Source: Cryobacterium sp. Y57
GTDB lineage: Bacteria; Actinomycetota; Actinomycetes; Actinomycetales; Microbacteriaceae
NCBI RefSeq assembly: GCF_002929505.1
Contig: NZ_PJJL01000069.1
Span: 23,004 to 87,003, forward strand
Direction of reading: 5' to 3'
DNA: 64,000 bases
Shown one piece after another: positions 9,359 to 19,209 of the stretch (the first letter of the stretch is position 1; each line of letters starts with the position of its first letter). The notes below the pieces were generated by a model, which ran no database searches, was not told where the DNA came from, and was given only the letters and a program-made list of their open reading frames with translations. Position numbers and translations under genes: made by a program.

Positions 9359-10198
9359 ATGGCTATTCGTAAGTACAAGCCCACGACCCCGGGTCGACGC
9401 GGTTCATCCGTTGCCGACTTCGCGGAAATCACGCGTTCCACCCCGGAGAAGTCGCTTCTGCGTCCGCTCTCCAAGACCGGTGGACGTAACAACCAGGGCC
9501 GCATCACGACCCGTCACATCGGTGGTGGCCACAAGCGCCAGTACCGCGTGATCGACTTCAAGCGCAACGACAAGGACGGCGTCAACGCCCGCGTCGCTGA
9601 AATTGAATACGACCCGAACCGCACGGCGCGCATCGCGCTCCTGCACTTCATCGACGGCACGAAGCGTTACATCATCGCGCCGAACAAGCTCAGCCAGGGC
9701 GACATCATCGAGTCGGGAGCCGGGGCTGACATCAAGCCCGGCAACAACCTGCCGTTGAAGAACATCCCCACCGGTACCATCATTCACGCGATCGAGCTGC
9801 GTCCGGGTGGTGGCGCCAAGATGGCCCGCTCCGCCGGTTCGTCGGTTCGTCTCGTCGCGAAGGAGGGCGTCTACGCCCAGCTTCGTCTGCCGTCTGGTGA
9901 AATCCGCAACGTGGATGCTCGCTGCCGCGCGACGATCGGCGAGGTCGGCAACGCCGAGCAGTCGAACATCAACTGGGGCAAGGCCGGACGTATGCGCTGG
10001 AAAGGCGTTCGCCCGACCGTTCGTGGTGTTGCCATGAACCCGGTCGATCACCCGCACGGTGGTGGTGAGGGTAAGACGTCCGGTGGACGTCACCCCGTCA
10101 GCCCCTGGGGCCAGAAGGAAGGGCGCACCCGCCACCCGAATAAGGAAAGCGACAAGCTCATTGTTCGTCGCCGTACCGTCGGCAAGAAGCGTAAGTAG
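9359..10198 (+). CDS. rplB: 50S ribosomal protein L2
   Basis: L2 is required for subunit association and peptidyl-transferase activity. It has 279 residues, standard length. The RNA-binding OB and SH3-like domains are present, and the C-terminal [14 protein letters not shown] motif near residue 225 contains the conserved histidine important for peptide-bond formation. The start ATG follows GAGGGATAACTA at proper distance. The gene lies within the S10 operon, 22 bp after rplW. Confidence 0.98.
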   Translation: MAIRKYKPTTPGRRGSSVADFAEITRSTPEKSLLRPLSKTGGRNNQGRITTRHIGGGHKRQYRVIDFKRNDKDGVNARVAEIEYDPNRTARIALLHFIDGTKRYIIAPNKLSQGDIIESGAGADIKPGNNLPLKNIPTGTIIHAIELRPGGGAKMARSAGSSVRLVAKEGVYAQLRLPSGEIRNVDARCRATIGEVGNAEQSNINWGKAGRMRWKGVRPTVRGVAMNPVDHPHGGGEGKTSGGRHPVSPWGQKEGRTRHPNKESDKLIVRRRTVGKKRK

Positions 10199-10207
10199 GA
10201 GTAGACG

Positions 10208-10489
10208 ATGCCAAGAAGTCTTAAGAAAGGCCCCTTCGTTGACGACCACCTGCTTCGCAAGGTGTTCACGGCGAACGAAGCCAAGAGCAAGAACGTAATC
10301 AAGACCTGGTCGCGCCGCTCGATGATCATCCCCGACATGCTCGGACACACCATCGCAGTGCACGACGGACGCAAGCACATCCCGGTGTTCGTCACCGAGA
10401 GCATGGTCGGCCACAAGCTCGGTGAGTTCGCACCCACCCGCACCTTCCGTGGACACGTGAAGGACGACAAGAAGGGCCGTCGCCGCTAA
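10208..10489 (+). CDS. rpsS: 30S ribosomal protein S19
   Basis: S19 lies in the 30S head and contacts the A-site finger. It has 93 residues beginning [19 protein letters not shown], with [29 protein letters not shown] as the core. Normal length. It has a TAGGAGTAGACG ribosome-binding region that overlaps the rplB stop. Confidence 0.98.
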   Translation: MPRSLKKGPFVDDHLLRKVFTANEAKSKNVIKTWSRRSMIIPDMLGHTIAVHDGRKHIPVFVTESMVGHKLGEFAPTRTFRGHVKDDKKGRRR

Positions 10490-10515
10490 CGCGGTGACGT
10501 GAAGGAGGAGAAGAA

Positions 10516-10881
10516 ATGGTGGAGTCGATCGCACGCGTGCGTCACATCCGCGTTACCCCCCAGAAGGCTCGTCGCGTTGTCAACATGATCCGCGGCAAGC
10601 AGGCGCACGAAGCGCTGGGAATTCTGAAGTTCGCACCCCAGGGCGCGAGCGATCCGGTGTACAAGCTGGTGGCCTCGGCCATCGCCAACGCCCGGGTCAA
10701 GGCAGATGCAGCCAACACGTATCTGGACGAGCAGGACCTGTTCATTAGCCGGGCATTCGTTGACGAGGGTACGACCCTCAAGCGTTTCCAGGCTCGTGCC
10801 CAGGGCCGCGCATTCGAAATCAAGAAGCGCACCAGCCACATCACGGTTGTGCTCACCACTCCTGAGGAGGGTACGAAGTAA
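10516..10881 (+). CDS. rplV: 50S ribosomal protein L22
   Basis: L22 contributes a beta-hairpin to the exit tunnel, a site tied to macrolide resistance. It has 121 residues beginning [22 protein letters not shown], with the tunnel hairpin around [22 protein letters not shown]. No insertion or deletion typical of resistance is evident. A strong GAAGGAGGAG precedes the ATG. Its TAA stop overlaps the rpsC ATG by one base. Confidence 0.97.
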   Translation: MVESIARVRHIRVTPQKARRVVNMIRGKQAHEALGILKFAPQGASDPVYKLVASAIANARVKADAANTYLDEQDLFISRAFVDEGTTLKRFQARAQGRAFEIKKRTSHITVVLTTPEEGTK

Positions 10882-11651
10882 TGGGTCAGAAAGTAAACCC
10901 CTATGGCTTCCGTCTGGGAATCACCACCGATCACGTATCGCGTTGGTTCTCTGACTCGACCAAGCCGGGTCAGCGTTACGCTGACTTTGTTGCAGAAGAC
11001 GTCAAGATCCGTCGCCTGCTGAGCACCAGCCTTGACCGTGCCGGCGTTAGCCGCATCGAGATCGAGCGCACTCGTGACCGTGTGCGCGTTGACATTCACA
11101 CCGCCCGTCCGGGCATTGTGATCGGTCGCCGCGGCGCGGAGGCCGAGCGCATCCGCTCCGACCTTGAGAAGCTCACCGCCAAGCAGATCCAGCTGAACAT
11201 CCTCGAGGTCAAGAACCCCGAGCAGGATGCCCAGCTCGTCGCGCAGGGTATTGCCGAGCAGCTTTCCGCACGTGTGGCGTTCCGCCGCGCGATGCGTAAG
11301 GGCCTGCAGGGTGCACAGCGCGCCGGCGCCAAGGGTGTTCGCATCCAGGTGTCCGGTCGTCTGGGTGGGGCCGAGATGAGCCGCAGCGAGTTCTACCGCG
11401 AAGGTCGTGTGCCCCTGCACACCCTGCGCGCGAACATCGACTACGGCTTCTACGAAGCCAAGACCACCTTCGGCCGTATCGGCGTGAAGGTCTGGATCTA
11501 CAAGGGCGACATCACCAACAAGGAACTCGCTCGCGAGCAGGCCAACGCTAAGTCGTCCCGCCCCGAGCGTCGTGACGATCGACCGCGTCGTGCACCTCGT
11601 GCAGATGCGCCGGCAGCGGCTCCCGTCGCAGCGGTCGCGGAGGCTAAATAA
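10881..11651 (+). CDS. rpsC: 30S ribosomal protein S3
   Basis: S3 forms part of the mRNA entry channel and its helicase activity. It has 256 residues, longer than the ~233 of E. coli because of an actinobacterial-style C-terminal tail (about 212-256) rich in Arg, Pro and Ala, ending PVAAVAEAK. The KH domain carries the [12 protein letters not shown] loop near residue 76. The flanking genes overlap it by one base at both ends. Confidence 0.97.
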   Translation: MGQKVNPYGFRLGITTDHVSRWFSDSTKPGQRYADFVAEDVKIRRLLSTSLDRAGVSRIEIERTRDRVRVDIHTARPGIVIGRRGAEAERIRSDLEKLTAKQIQLNILEVKNPEQDAQLVAQGIAEQLSARVAFRRAMRKGLQGAQRAGAKGVRIQVSGRLGGAEMSRSEFYREGRVPLHTLRANIDYGFYEAKTTFGRIGVKVWIYKGDITNKELAREQANAKSSRPERRDDRPRRAPRADAPAAAPVAAVAEAK

Positions 11652-12070
11652 TGTTGATTCCACGTAGAGTCAAGCACCGTAAGCAGCACCACCCGGGTCG
11701 CACCGGCCACGCTACCGGTGGCACCACGGTGTCCTTCGGTGAGTACGGCATCCAGGCGCTCACCCCCGCCTATGTGACCAACCGTCAGATCGAGTCCGCT
11801 CGTATCGCCATGACGCGTCACATCAAGCGTGGCGGGAAGGTGTGGATCAACATCTACCCCGACCGTCCGCTGACCAAGAAGCCGGCCGAAACCCGCATGG
11901 GTTCCGGTAAGGGTTCGGTCGAGTGGTGGGTTGCCAACGTCAAGCCGGGTCGCGTTCTGTTCGAGCTCAGCGGTGTCACCGACGCCGTTGCGAAGGAAGC
12001 GCTCACCCGTGCAATTCACAAGCTGCCCCTCAAGGCACGCATCATCAAGCGCGAGGAGGGCGACGCATAA
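11651..12070 (+). CDS. rplP: 50S ribosomal protein L16
   Basis: L16 organises the A-site region of the 50S subunit. It has 139 residues with [24 protein letters not shown] at the start and the [24 protein letters not shown] block. The arginine in [14 protein letters not shown] that is hydroxylated in some bacteria has its surrounding sequence. One-base overlap with both rpsC and rpmC. Confidence 0.98.
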   Translation: MLIPRRVKHRKQHHPGRTGHATGGTTVSFGEYGIQALTPAYVTNRQIESARIAMTRHIKRGGKVWINIYPDRPLTKKPAETRMGSGKGSVEWWVANVKPGRVLFELSGVTDAVAKEALTRAIHKLPLKARIIKREEGDA

Positions 12071-12414
12071 TGGCGATCGGCACCAAGGAGCTCGCCCCAG
12101 TCGGGCTCGATACTTTTGACAATGAAAAGCTGTTCGAAGAGCTGAAGAAGGCCAAGGAAGAGCTGTTCAACCTGCGCTTCCAGTCGGCTACCGGTCAGCT
12201 TGAGAGCCACGGCCGCCTCCGCGCGGTCAAGCGCGACATCGCTCGCATCTACACGGTTCTCCGTGAGCGCGAGCTGGGCATTCGTGCCACGCCCATCGCA
12301 GCCCCGGCTCCGGCCAAGGCTGAGAAGGCTGAAAAGAAGACCAAGAAGGCCAAGGCAGCAGTGGAGTCCACCGATGACGCTGCAGCCGAGGCCGTCGAGA
12401 CGAAGGAGGCCTAG
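12070..12414 (+). CDS. rpmC: 50S ribosomal protein L29, extended C-terminus
   Basis: L29 sits near the exit tunnel beside L23. The conserved core ([45 protein letters not shown]) ends near residue 76, and a ~38-residue Ala/Lys/Glu-rich tail follows, so the protein is 114 residues against the usual 63-80. The ATG overlaps the rplP stop (TAATG), which decides this start over longer in-frame options. The tail ends with ETKEA two bases before rpsQ. Confidence 0.95.
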   Translation: MAIGTKELAPVGLDTFDNEKLFEELKKAKEELFNLRFQSATGQLESHGRLRAVKRDIARIYTVLRERELGIRATPIAAPAPAKAEKAEKKTKKAKAAVESTDDAAAEAVETKEA

Positions 12415-12416
12415 TC

Positions 12417-12716
12417 ATGGCGAAGACTGACGAAACGGTCGTCGCGGGCGAAGCCACCGAGCTCGTACGCGGTTACCGCAAGACGCTGCGTGGTTACGTG
12501 ACCAGCGACAAGATGAACAAAACCATCATTGTCGTGGTCGAAGACCGCGTGAAGCACCCGTTGTACGGCAAGGTCATCCGCCGTACATCCAAGCTGAAGG
12601 CGCACGACGAGACGAACTCCGCCGGCATCGGCGACCTGGTCCTGATCAGTGAGACCCGTCCGCTGAGCGCTTCCAAGCGCTGGCGCCTGGTCGAGATTCT
12701 TGAGAAGGCCAAGTAA
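12417..12716 (+). CDS. rpsQ: 30S ribosomal protein S17
   Basis: S17 is a primary 16S rRNA-binding protein of the 30S body. It has 99 residues, with a short N-terminal extension before [45 protein letters not shown] and the [16 protein letters not shown] end. GAAGGAGG overlapping the end of rpmC serves as ribosome-binding site. It ends the S10 part of the cluster; rplN follows after 34 bp. Confidence 0.97.
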   Translation: MAKTDETVVAGEATELVRGYRKTLRGYVTSDKMNKTIIVVVEDRVKHPLYGKVIRRTSKLKAHDETNSAGIGDLVLISETRPLSASKRWRLVEILEKAK

Positions 12717-12750
12717 GCCTCGCGCTTACTTGACGTAAAGGAGTTATAAA

Positions 12751-13119
12751 GTGCTTCAGCAAGAATCACGAGTCAGGGTTGCCGACAACAGCGGCGCCAA
12801 GGAACTCTTGACCATCCGTGTTCTCGGTGGCTCCGGCCGTCGTTACGCCGGTCTGGGCGACGTCATCGTCGCCACGGTCAAGGATGCAATCCCGGGCGGC
12901 AACGTCAAGAAGGGTGACATCGTCAAAGCTGTCATCGTTCGTACCAAGAAGGAGACGCGTCGTCCAGACGGCTCCTATATCAAGTTCGATGAGAACGCTG
13001 CAGTGATCTTGAAGGCAGACGGTGACCCCCGCGGCACCCGAATCTTCGGACCGGTCGGTCGCGAGCTTCGCGACAAGAAGTTCATGAAGATCATCTCGCT
13101 GGCACCGGAGGTTATTTAA
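12751..13119 (+). CDS. rplN: 50S ribosomal protein L14
   Basis: L14 lies at the subunit interface and forms a bridge to 16S rRNA; it is also the docking site for silencing factor RsfS. It has 122 residues, standard length, beginning [19 protein letters not shown] with the [17 protein letters not shown] block. The start is GTG, preceded by AAAGGAG. First gene of the spc section. Confidence 0.98.
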   Translation: MLQQESRVRVADNSGAKELLTIRVLGGSGRRYAGLGDVIVATVKDAIPGGNVKKGDIVKAVIVRTKKETRRPDGSYIKFDENAAVILKADGDPRGTRIFGPVGRELRDKKFMKIISLAPEVI

Positions 13120-13121
13120 TC

Positions 13122-13481
13122 ATGGCCAGAATCAAAAAGGGTGACCTCGTTCAGGTCATCAGCGGCCGCAGCCAGGCTCGCGGCGGAGACCGTGGCAAGC
13201 AGGGCAAGATCATCTCCGTCGACGCCACGAAGAACCGTGTCCTCGTTGAGGGCATCAACTTCGTGACCAAGCACGTTCGTGTCGGCCAGACCCAGCGCGG
13301 CACCAAGACGGGCGGCATCGAGACCTTCGAAGCACCCATCCACGTGTCCAACGTTGCCATCGTTGACCCGGAGACCAAGAAGCCGACCCGCGTCGGGTTC
13401 CGCCAGGAAGAGGTAACGAAGGACGGCGTCACCAAGACGGTCCGCATCCGTTACGCCAAGAAGTCAGGGAAGGACCTCTAA
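13122..13481 (+). CDS. rplX: 50S ribosomal protein L24
   Basis: L24 is an assembly initiator protein of the 50S subunit. It has 119 residues with an N-terminal KOW motif ([26 protein letters not shown]) and [15 protein letters not shown]. Slightly longer than the E. coli protein, as usual in actinobacteria. The stop overlaps the rplE ATG by one base. Confidence 0.97.
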   Translation: MARIKKGDLVQVISGRSQARGGDRGKQGKIISVDATKNRVLVEGINFVTKHVRVGQTQRGTKTGGIETFEAPIHVSNVAIVDPETKKPTRVGFRQEEVTKDGVTKTVRIRYAKKSGKDL

Positions 13482-14089
13482 TGACTGACACCGCAGTTGT
13501 TGAAGGCACGGCGGGCGCCGCGCCCGTCAAGGCCCTGCCGCGTCTGAAGCAGAAGTACCGCGATGAGATCAGTGCCAAGCTCTCGACGGAACTCGGTTTC
13601 ACCAACGTGCACCGCATCCCCACCCTGACGAAGATTGTCGTCAACATGGGTGTTGGAGAAGCAGCACGCGACGGCAAGGTGATGGATGGTGCGGTTTCTG
13701 ACCTCACCAAGATCACCGGCCAGAAGCCGCAGGTCACCAAGGCCCGCAAGTCCATCGCGCAGTTCAAACTGCGTGAGGGACAGCCCATCGGCGCCCACGT
13801 CACTCTTCGTGGCGACCGCATGTGGGAGTTCCTGGACCGGCTGCTCAGCCTGGCCCTTCCTCGTATCCGTGACTTTCGCGGTCTGTCCGACAAGCAGTTC
13901 GACGGTGCGGGCAACTACACCTTCGGTCTGACCGAGCAGGTCATGTTCCACGAGATCGACCAGGACCGCATTGACCGCGTTCGCGGTATGGACATCACGG
14001 TCGTCACGACCGCGAAGACCAACGACGAGGGTCGCGCGCTGCTCAAGGCGCTCGGCTTCCCGTTCAAGACGGACGACGCCAAGAAGTAG
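13481..14089 (+). CDS. rplE: 50S ribosomal protein L5
   Basis: L5 binds 5S rRNA and contacts P-site tRNA in the central protuberance. It has 202 residues; a ~20-residue variable N-terminus precedes [41 protein letters not shown]. The [22 protein letters not shown] block is typical. The next gene is 220 bp away, and the rpsN gene normally found there in many actinobacteria is absent. Confidence 0.98.
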   Translation: MTDTAVVEGTAGAAPVKALPRLKQKYRDEISAKLSTELGFTNVHRIPTLTKIVVNMGVGEAARDGKVMDGAVSDLTKITGQKPQVTKARKSIAQFKLREGQPIGAHVTLRGDRMWEFLDRLLSLALPRIRDFRGLSDKQFDGAGNYTFGLTEQVMFHEIDQDRIDRVRGMDITVVTTAKTNDEGRALLKALGFPFKTDDAKK

Positions 14090-14119
14090 TCCAACTACAC
14101 CGGAACAAATTCAACTAGA

Positions 14120-14150
14120 GTTGGGAGCTTGCGCCTAGCAGGCTCCCAAC
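14120..14150 (+). promoter_or_regulatory. Hairpin in the rplE-rpsH gap
   Basis: A perfect 9-bp stem, GTTGGGAGC (14120-14128) with GCTCCCAAC (14142-14150), and a 13-nt loop. No T-tract follows, so it is more likely an RNA processing or regulatory structure than a terminator. It lies in the 220-bp gap where rpsN might be expected; no coding sequence was found in the gap. Confidence 0.5.
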
Positions 14151-14309
14151 CCCGGTTGGCCCCGTCCGCATCCAGTGCATAAACACTGAGTAAGCCGGGC
14201 GCACACAGATTTTCACCCCGGAAGCCGATCAACCGATCGGTTTCCCCACCACCACAGGTCGTCATTCGTGTAACGGATGGGCGAAACCAGGCGAGAAAGG
14301 CACCACAAA

Positions 14310-14708
14310 ATGACAATGACAGATCCGGTCGCAGACATGCTGACCAGACTGCGCAACGCGAACTCGGCGTATCACGACACCGTGTCCATGCCGCATAGCA
14401 AATTGAAAGCGCACATCGCTGACATCCTCAAGGCTCAGGGTTACATCTCCGCCTGGACCGTCAAGGATGCAACAGTAGGCAAGACCCTCACGCTGGACCT
14501 CAAGTTCGGTCCGAACCGCGAGCGTTCCATCGTAGGCATCAAGCGGGTTTCCAAGCCCGGCCTGCGCGTGTACGCAAAGTCGACCGAGATCCCCACGGTT
14601 CTCGGTGGCCTCGGCGTTGCCATCCTGTCCACCTCCAGCGGTCTGCTCACCGACCGCCAGGCTGAGAAGAAGGGCGTAGGCGGAGAAGTTCTCGCCTACG
14701 TGTGGTAA
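14310..14708 (+). CDS. rpsH: 30S ribosomal protein S8
   Basis: S8 is a primary 16S rRNA-binding protein of the 30S platform and, in E. coli, a repressor of the spc operon. It has 132 residues beginning [23 protein letters not shown], ending [10 protein letters not shown] choose ATG 14310 over the in-frame ATG at 14277 because the family starts here and GAGAAAGG lies about 11 nt upstream. Confidence 0.97.
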   Translation: MTMTDPVADMLTRLRNANSAYHDTVSMPHSKLKAHIADILKAQGYISAWTVKDATVGKTLTLDLKFGPNRERSIVGIKRVSKPGLRVYAKSTEIPTVLGGLGVAILSTSSGLLTDRQAEKKGVGGEVLAYVW

Positions 14709-14714
14709 CTGAGA

Positions 14715-15251
14715 ATGTCACGTATTGGAAGACTGCCCATCCCGATCCCCGCTGGGGTAACGGTTGTGGCTGACGGCCAGGCCGTCTCCGTCAAGGGCCC
14801 GAAGGGCGAGCTCGCTCTCGTCGTTTCCAACCCCATCTCGGTGTCGATCGAGGACGGTCACGTTCTCGTTACGCGTCCGAACGACGAGCGCCAGTCGCGT
14901 TCGCTGCACGGTCTGACCCGCACCCTGATCAACAACCAGATCATCGGCGTAACCGTTGGTTACTCCAAGGGTCTTGAAATCGTCGGTACCGGTTACCGCG
15001 CGGCGCAGAAGGGCACCTCTGTCGAGTTCGCCCTCGGCTTCTCGCACCCGGTCGTCGTCGAGCCGCCTGTCGGAATCGTTTTAACCGTTGAGAGCGTCAA
15101 CAAGCTCACGGTCAGCGGAATCGACAAGCAGGCCGTCGGCGAGGTTGCCGCCAACATCCGTAAGATTCGCAAGCCAGAGCCCTACAAGGGCAAGGGTGTG
15201 CGTTACGCCGGCGAGATTGTTCGCCGCAAGGCCGGAAAGAGCGGTAAGTAA
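14715..15251 (+). CDS. rplF: 50S ribosomal protein L6
   Basis: L6 lies near the factor-binding site (sarcin-ricin loop). It has 178 residues, two related domains, beginning [17 protein letters not shown] and with the [26 protein letters not shown] signature at the end. It starts 6 bp after rpsH. Confidence 0.98.
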   Translation: MSRIGRLPIPIPAGVTVVADGQAVSVKGPKGELALVVSNPISVSIEDGHVLVTRPNDERQSRSLHGLTRTLINNQIIGVTVGYSKGLEIVGTGYRAAQKGTSVEFALGFSHPVVVEPPVGIVLTVESVNKLTVSGIDKQAVGEVAANIRKIRKPEPYKGKGVRYAGEIVRRKAGKSGK

Positions 15252-15253
15252 CC

Positions 15254-15625
15254 ATGGGACTCGGAACTAGAGGCAAGAGCAAGGCCGCAGCCCGCGGACG
15301 TCGACACACCCGTCTTCGCAAGAAGATCGAGGGAACAGCGCTTCGCCCGCGCCTTGTCGTGACACGCTCGGCTCGCCACGTATTCGTGCAGGTCGTCGAC
15401 GACAGCAAGGGTTTCACCCTTGCGTCGGCGTCCACGCTCGAAACGGACTTGCGCACCTTCGATGGTGACAAGACCGCCAAGGCCCGCAAGGTCGGTGAGC
15501 TTGTTGCTGAGCGTGCGAAAGCCGCCGGCATCGAAGCCGTTGTATTTGACCGTGGTGGCAGCAAGTACGCAGGACGCGTCGCAGCCATCGCTGAAGGAGC
15601 TCGAGAGGGTGGATTGAACCTGTGA
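15254..15625 (+). CDS. rplR: 50S ribosomal protein L18
   Basis: L18 binds 5S rRNA with L5. It has 123 residues, with the basic N-terminus [23 protein letters not shown] and the [28 protein letters not shown] end. It begins 2 bp after rplF; its TGA stop overlaps the rpsE GTG start by four bases (GTGA). Confidence 0.98.
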   Translation: MGLGTRGKSKAAARGRRHTRLRKKIEGTALRPRLVVTRSARHVFVQVVDDSKGFTLASASTLETDLRTFDGDKTAKARKVGELVAERAKAAGIEAVVFDRGGSKYAGRVAAIAEGAREGGLNL

Positions 15626-16329
15626 GCACTGAAAAGATCGAAACCACAGCACCTGTTGCTGCCGTTGCCGAGGCGCCGGTTGAAACCGCCGCCTCCACTA
15701 CTCCGCCGCAGAACGAGCCTCGCGAGGCTCGTCGTGGTGGACGTGAGCGCAACCCGAACAAGGACCGCGGAAGCCGCGATGCCGACAAGAGCCAGTTCCT
15801 GGAGCGCGTCGTCACCATCAACCGCGTATCGAAGGTCGTCAAGGGTGGTCGTCGCTTCAGCTTCACCGCTCTCGTCGTCGTCGGTGACGGTAACGGCTTG
15901 GTCGGCGTTGGATACGGTAAGGCCCGCGAGGTCCCGACCGCTATCTCCAAGGGCGTTGAAGAGGCGAAGAAGAACTTCTTCCGCGTTCCTCGCGTTGGCC
16001 TGACCATCCCGCACCCCGTGCAGGGTGAAGCCGCAGCCGGCGTCGTTCTGCTTCGTCCGGCAGCAGCAGGTACCGGCGTTATCGCCGGTGGCCCGGTGCG
16101 CGCCGTACTCGAATGCGCTGGCATCCACGACGTACTGAGCAAGTCGCTCGGTTCATCGAACACCATCAACATCGTGCACGCCACGGTTGAGGCACTGCAC
16201 CAGCTCGAAGAGCCGCGTGCGGTTGCGGCTCGCCGCGGCCTCGCCTACGAAGACGTGGCTCCGGCTCGTTTTCTTCGTGCCGACGCTGCTGCAGCTGCAG
16301 CGGCTGCAACCGCGAAGGCAGGTGCCTGA
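15622..16329 (+). CDS. rpsE: 30S ribosomal protein S5
   Basis: S5 helps decoding and forms part of the mRNA entry channel. It has 235 residues, much longer than the ~166 of E. coli: a ~58-residue N-terminal extension rich in Ala, Pro and Arg and a ~35-residue tail ending in an Ala run flank the core. The core carries [39 protein letters not shown]. The GTG start overlaps rplR and the stop overlaps rpmD by one base. Confidence 0.97.
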   Translation: MSTEKIETTAPVAAVAEAPVETAASTTPPQNEPREARRGGRERNPNKDRGSRDADKSQFLERVVTINRVSKVVKGGRRFSFTALVVVGDGNGLVGVGYGKAREVPTAISKGVEEAKKNFFRVPRVGLTIPHPVQGEAAAGVVLLRPAAAGTGVIAGGPVRAVLECAGIHDVLSKSLGSSNTINIVHATVEALHQLEEPRAVAARRGLAYEDVAPARFLRADAAAAAAAATAKAGA

Positions 16330-16511
16330 TGGCCCAGCTGAAGATCACACAGATCAAGTCCAAAATTAGTGAGAAGCAGAACCAGCGCGACACTCTTCGC
16401 AGCCTGGGTCTGCGACGCATTGGCGCCGTCACAATCCGCGAGGACAACTCGCAGAACCGTGGCTACGTCAACACCGTCGCTCACCTCGTAAAGGTCGAGG
16501 AGATTGACTAA
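16329..16511 (+). CDS. rpmD: 50S ribosomal protein L30
   Basis: L30 is a small 50S protein. It has 60 residues, the normal length, with the [31 protein letters not shown] core. One-base overlaps (TGATG and TAATG) with rpsE and rplO show tight translational coupling. Confidence 0.97.
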   Translation: MAQLKITQIKSKISEKQNQRDTLRSLGLRRIGAVTIREDNSQNRGYVNTVAHLVKVEEID

Positions 16512-17053
16512 TGGCTGACGAGAAGGAAGCTACCAAGGTAGCCGACAAGCCTGCCACGAAAAAGGCCGCTGCACCCAAGAAGGCTGCTGTTGCAGCGGAG
16601 TCGACTGCGCCCCGCGAGCACGTGCTGAAGGTACACCACCTTCGCCCGGCTCCCGGAGCGAAGAAGGCCCGCCAGCGCGTCGGCCGTGGTGAAGGATCCA
16701 AGGGTAAGACCGCGGGTCGAGGCACCAAGGGCACGAAGGCACGCTACAGCGTGCGCGTTGGCTTCGAGGGTGGGCAGATGCCTCTGCACATGCGCACCCC
16801 GAAACTGCGTGGATTCAAGAACCCGTTCCGCGTCGAGTACCAGGTTGTCAACCTGGAAAAGCTCGAATTGCTCTACCCGGACGGCGGCGATGTCACCATC
16901 GCCAGCCTGATCGCCAAGGGTGCGGTTCGTGACAACGAAAAAGTCAAGGTTCTGGGAACCGGTGAAATTACCGTTAAGCTGAACGTGACGGTCGACAAGG
17001 TCTCTGCGTCAGCTGCGCAGAAAATTGTCGCCGCGGGTGGATCTGTAAAGTAA
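16511..17053 (+). CDS. rplO: 50S ribosomal protein L15
   Basis: L15 is a late-assembly 50S protein. It has 180 residues: a ~37-residue Lys/Ala-rich N-terminal extension not found in E. coli (about 144 residues), then [40 protein letters not shown]. The [19 protein letters not shown] block is diagnostic. It is separated from secY by 127 bp holding a long inverted repeat. Confidence 0.97.
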   Translation: MADEKEATKVADKPATKKAAAPKKAAVAAESTAPREHVLKVHHLRPAPGAKKARQRVGRGEGSKGKTAGRGTKGTKARYSVRVGFEGGQMPLHMRTPKLRGFKNPFRVEYQVVNLEKLELLYPDGGDVTIASLIAKGAVRDNEKVKVLGTGEITVKLNVTVDKVSASAAQKIVAAGGSVK

Positions 17054-17068
17054 ATCCGTAGACGCTCA

Positions 17069-17128
17069 ATCGAGCTTGTCGAATCCGTCAATCGAGTAAA
17101 TCGTTTGGTGTGATTCGACAAGCTCGAT
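17069..17128 (+). promoter_or_regulatory. 17-bp perfect inverted repeat before secY
   Basis: ATCGAGCTTGTCGAATC (17069-17085) is repeated inverted at 17112-17128, with a 26-nt loop, and is followed by CGTTTT. The RNA hairpin would be very stable and could attenuate transcription between rplO and secY. Related GACAAGCTC palindromes are, from general knowledge, common between genes in Microbacteriaceae, so it may also be a dispersed element. Confidence 0.6.
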
Positions 17129-17180
17129 CGTTTTAAGTAGACCTACACGGGTCGATCTGCGTAAAAATCTGGAGGCCTTC

Positions 17181-18503
17181 TTGTTCAGCGCCATTGCGCG
17201 GATTTTCCGCACACCCGACCTTCGTAAGAAGATCGGCTTCACCCTGGGCATCATTGCTCTGTTCCGTTTGGGCTCGTTCGTTCCGACCCCGTTCGTGGAC
17301 TTCGCCAACGTGCAGTTGTGTCTCGCTGCCAACCAGGGCACGAGCGGCCTCTACGAGCTCGTCAACCTCTTCAGCGGTGGCGCCCTGCTCCAGTTGAGTG
17401 TCTTCGCACTCGGAATCATGCCGTACATCACGGCCTCGATCATCGTGCAGTTGCTGCGCGTGGTCATCCCCCACTTTGACACTCTGTACAAAGAAGGTGC
17501 AGCGGGCCAGAGCACCTTGACCCAGTACACCCGCTACCTGACCATCGCCCTGGGCATTCTGCAGTCGACCACACTGATCACCGTGGCCCGCAGCGGCGCC
17601 CTGTTCGGCACCTCCGCCAGTACCGAATGCACACAGCTGATCACCAACGACGCCTGGTACGCCATCATGCTCATGGTCATCACCATGACCGCCGGCACCG
17701 GTGTCATCATGTGGATGGGTGAGCTCGTCACCGAGCGCGGCGTCGGTAACGGCATGTCGCTCATGATTTTCATTTCGATCGCGGCGTTGTTTCCCGGCTC
17801 GCTGAGCGCCATCGGCAACCAGCAGGGACTGAATACCCTCATCATCGTGCTGATCGTGGGCATTCTGGTGGTCGCCGGCGTCGTCTTCGTGGAGCAATCG
17901 CAACGAAGAATTCCCGTGCAGTACGCCAAACGCATGGTCGGGCGTCGCACCTACGGCGGCAACAACACCTACATTCCGATTAAGGTCAACATGGCCGGTG
18001 TGATCCCAGTGATCTTCGCCTCCTCGCTGCTATACCTGCCGGCCCTACTCGCGCAGTTCAACCAACCGGCAGCAGGCACCGAAGCCCCGGCCTGGGTGGT
18101 GTGGATCTCGCAGAACCTCACCGGTGGCGACCAGCCGCTGTACATGGCAATGTACTTCCTGCTCATCATCGGATTCACCTACTTCTACGTCGCCATCACG
18201 TTCAATCCCGAAGAAGTCGCCGACAACATGAAGAAGTACGGCGGGTTCATTCCCGGCATCCGCGCTGGCCGCCCGACCGCCGAGTACCTCGACTTCGTGC
18301 TGACGCGCATCACTCTTCCCGGCTCGATCTACCTGGGCCTGATCGCTCTGATTCCGCTGATCGCATTCTCGGTTGTCGGCGCCGACCAGAACTTCCCGTT
18401 CGGCGGCGCGAGCATTCTGATTATCGTCGGCGTGGGGCTCGAGACGGTCAAGCAGATCGACTCGCAACTACAGCAGCGACACTACGAGGGGCTTCTTAAA
18501 TGA
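17181..18503 (+). CDS. secY: Protein translocase subunit SecY
   Basis: SecY forms the transmembrane channel of the Sec export machinery together with SecE and SecG. It has 440 residues and about ten membrane segments, starting [23 protein letters not shown], with the [15 protein letters not shown] helix 2 region and the cytoplasmic loop [35 protein letters not shown]. The TTG start is supported by GGAGG at 17171-17175. Its stop overlaps adk by four bases. Confidence 0.98.
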   Translation: MFSAIARIFRTPDLRKKIGFTLGIIALFRLGSFVPTPFVDFANVQLCLAANQGTSGLYELVNLFSGGALLQLSVFALGIMPYITASIIVQLLRVVIPHFDTLYKEGAAGQSTLTQYTRYLTIALGILQSTTLITVARSGALFGTSASTECTQLITNDAWYAIMLMVITMTAGTGVIMWMGELVTERGVGNGMSLMIFISIAALFPGSLSAIGNQQGLNTLIIVLIVGILVVAGVVFVEQSQRRIPVQYAKRMVGRRTYGGNNTYIPIKVNMAGVIPVIFASSLLYLPALLAQFNQPAAGTEAPAWVVWISQNLTGGDQPLYMAMYFLLIIGFTYFYVAITFNPEEVADNMKKYGGFIPGIRAGRPTAEYLDFVLTRITLPGSIYLGLIALIPLIAFSVVGADQNFPFGGASILIIVGVGLETVKQIDSQLQQRHYEGLLK

Positions 18504-19096
18504 CGCGTTTACTGTTGATCGGCCCACCCGGCGCGGGCAAGGGCACGCAGGCCGAGCGCCTGGCGCTGGCCTGCGAAGTTCCCGCCATCTCCACCGGCGA
18601 CATCTTTCGCTACAACGTGACCAACAAAACCGAGCTTGGGCTCGAGGTCAAGTCGTTCATCGATGCTGGTGCCTACGTGCCGGACACCCTCACCAACGCG
18701 ATCGTTGCAGACCGACTGAAAGAAGCGGATGCTGCCGGCGGCTTTCTCCTCGACGGCTACCCGCGTACGACCGATCAGGTCGCTGAGCTCGACCGTCTGC
18801 TCAGTGCCGAGGGCACCCAGTTGGATATCGTGGTGCTGATCACGGCCGACACCGACGAAGTTGTCTCGCGGCTGCTCAAGCGTGCTGTCGAGCAAGGCCG
18901 CGCGGACGACACGGCCGACGTCATCCGTCACCGTCTTGACGTCTACGCCGAGCAGACCGCTCCCTTGATCGACGTCTACAGCGCCCGCGGCCTCGTGGTC
19001 ACCATCGACGGTCTCGGCGCCGTGGAAGAGGTCACCGAACGCATTCTTGCTGCGCTGACCGAACGCGGCCTGTGCGCCAGCGCCCCCACGACCTGA
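18500..19096 (+). CDS. adk: Adenylate kinase
   Basis: Catalyses AMP + ATP to 2 ADP, balancing the adenylate pool. It has 198 residues. The P-loop [14 protein letters not shown] is at residues 8-21, AISTGDIFR follows near 30, and DGYPRTTDQ near 89 is the AMP-binding motif. The LID is the short form without zinc cysteines, as is usual in actinobacteria. ATG overlaps the secY stop (ATGA). A GC-rich hairpin follows. Confidence 0.98.
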   Translation: MTRLLLIGPPGAGKGTQAERLALACEVPAISTGDIFRYNVTNKTELGLEVKSFIDAGAYVPDTLTNAIVADRLKEADAAGGFLLDGYPRTTDQVAELDRLLSAEGTQLDIVVLITADTDEVVSRLLKRAVEQGRADDTADVIRHRLDVYAEQTAPLIDVYSARGLVVTIDGLGAVEEVTERILAALTERGLCASAPTT

Positions 19097-19117
19097 ACGA
19101 GGTTTTTTAGCCGTTTT

Positions 19118-19141
19118 GGGCCGGGCCTCACGGCCCGGCCC
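19118..19141 (+). terminator. Hairpin after adk, probable terminator
   Basis: A 10-bp perfect stem, GGGCCGGGCC and GGCCCGGCCC, with a TCAC loop. It is preceded by T-rich sequence but lacks a following T-tract, so it may act as a weak or bidirectional terminator. Confidence 0.5.
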
Positions 19142-19209
19142 ATCATCATGTGCACAACCAGGTACATAAAATATCGCTCCCGTCTTCGGAGCTAGTTTGT
19201 AGGAAATCA

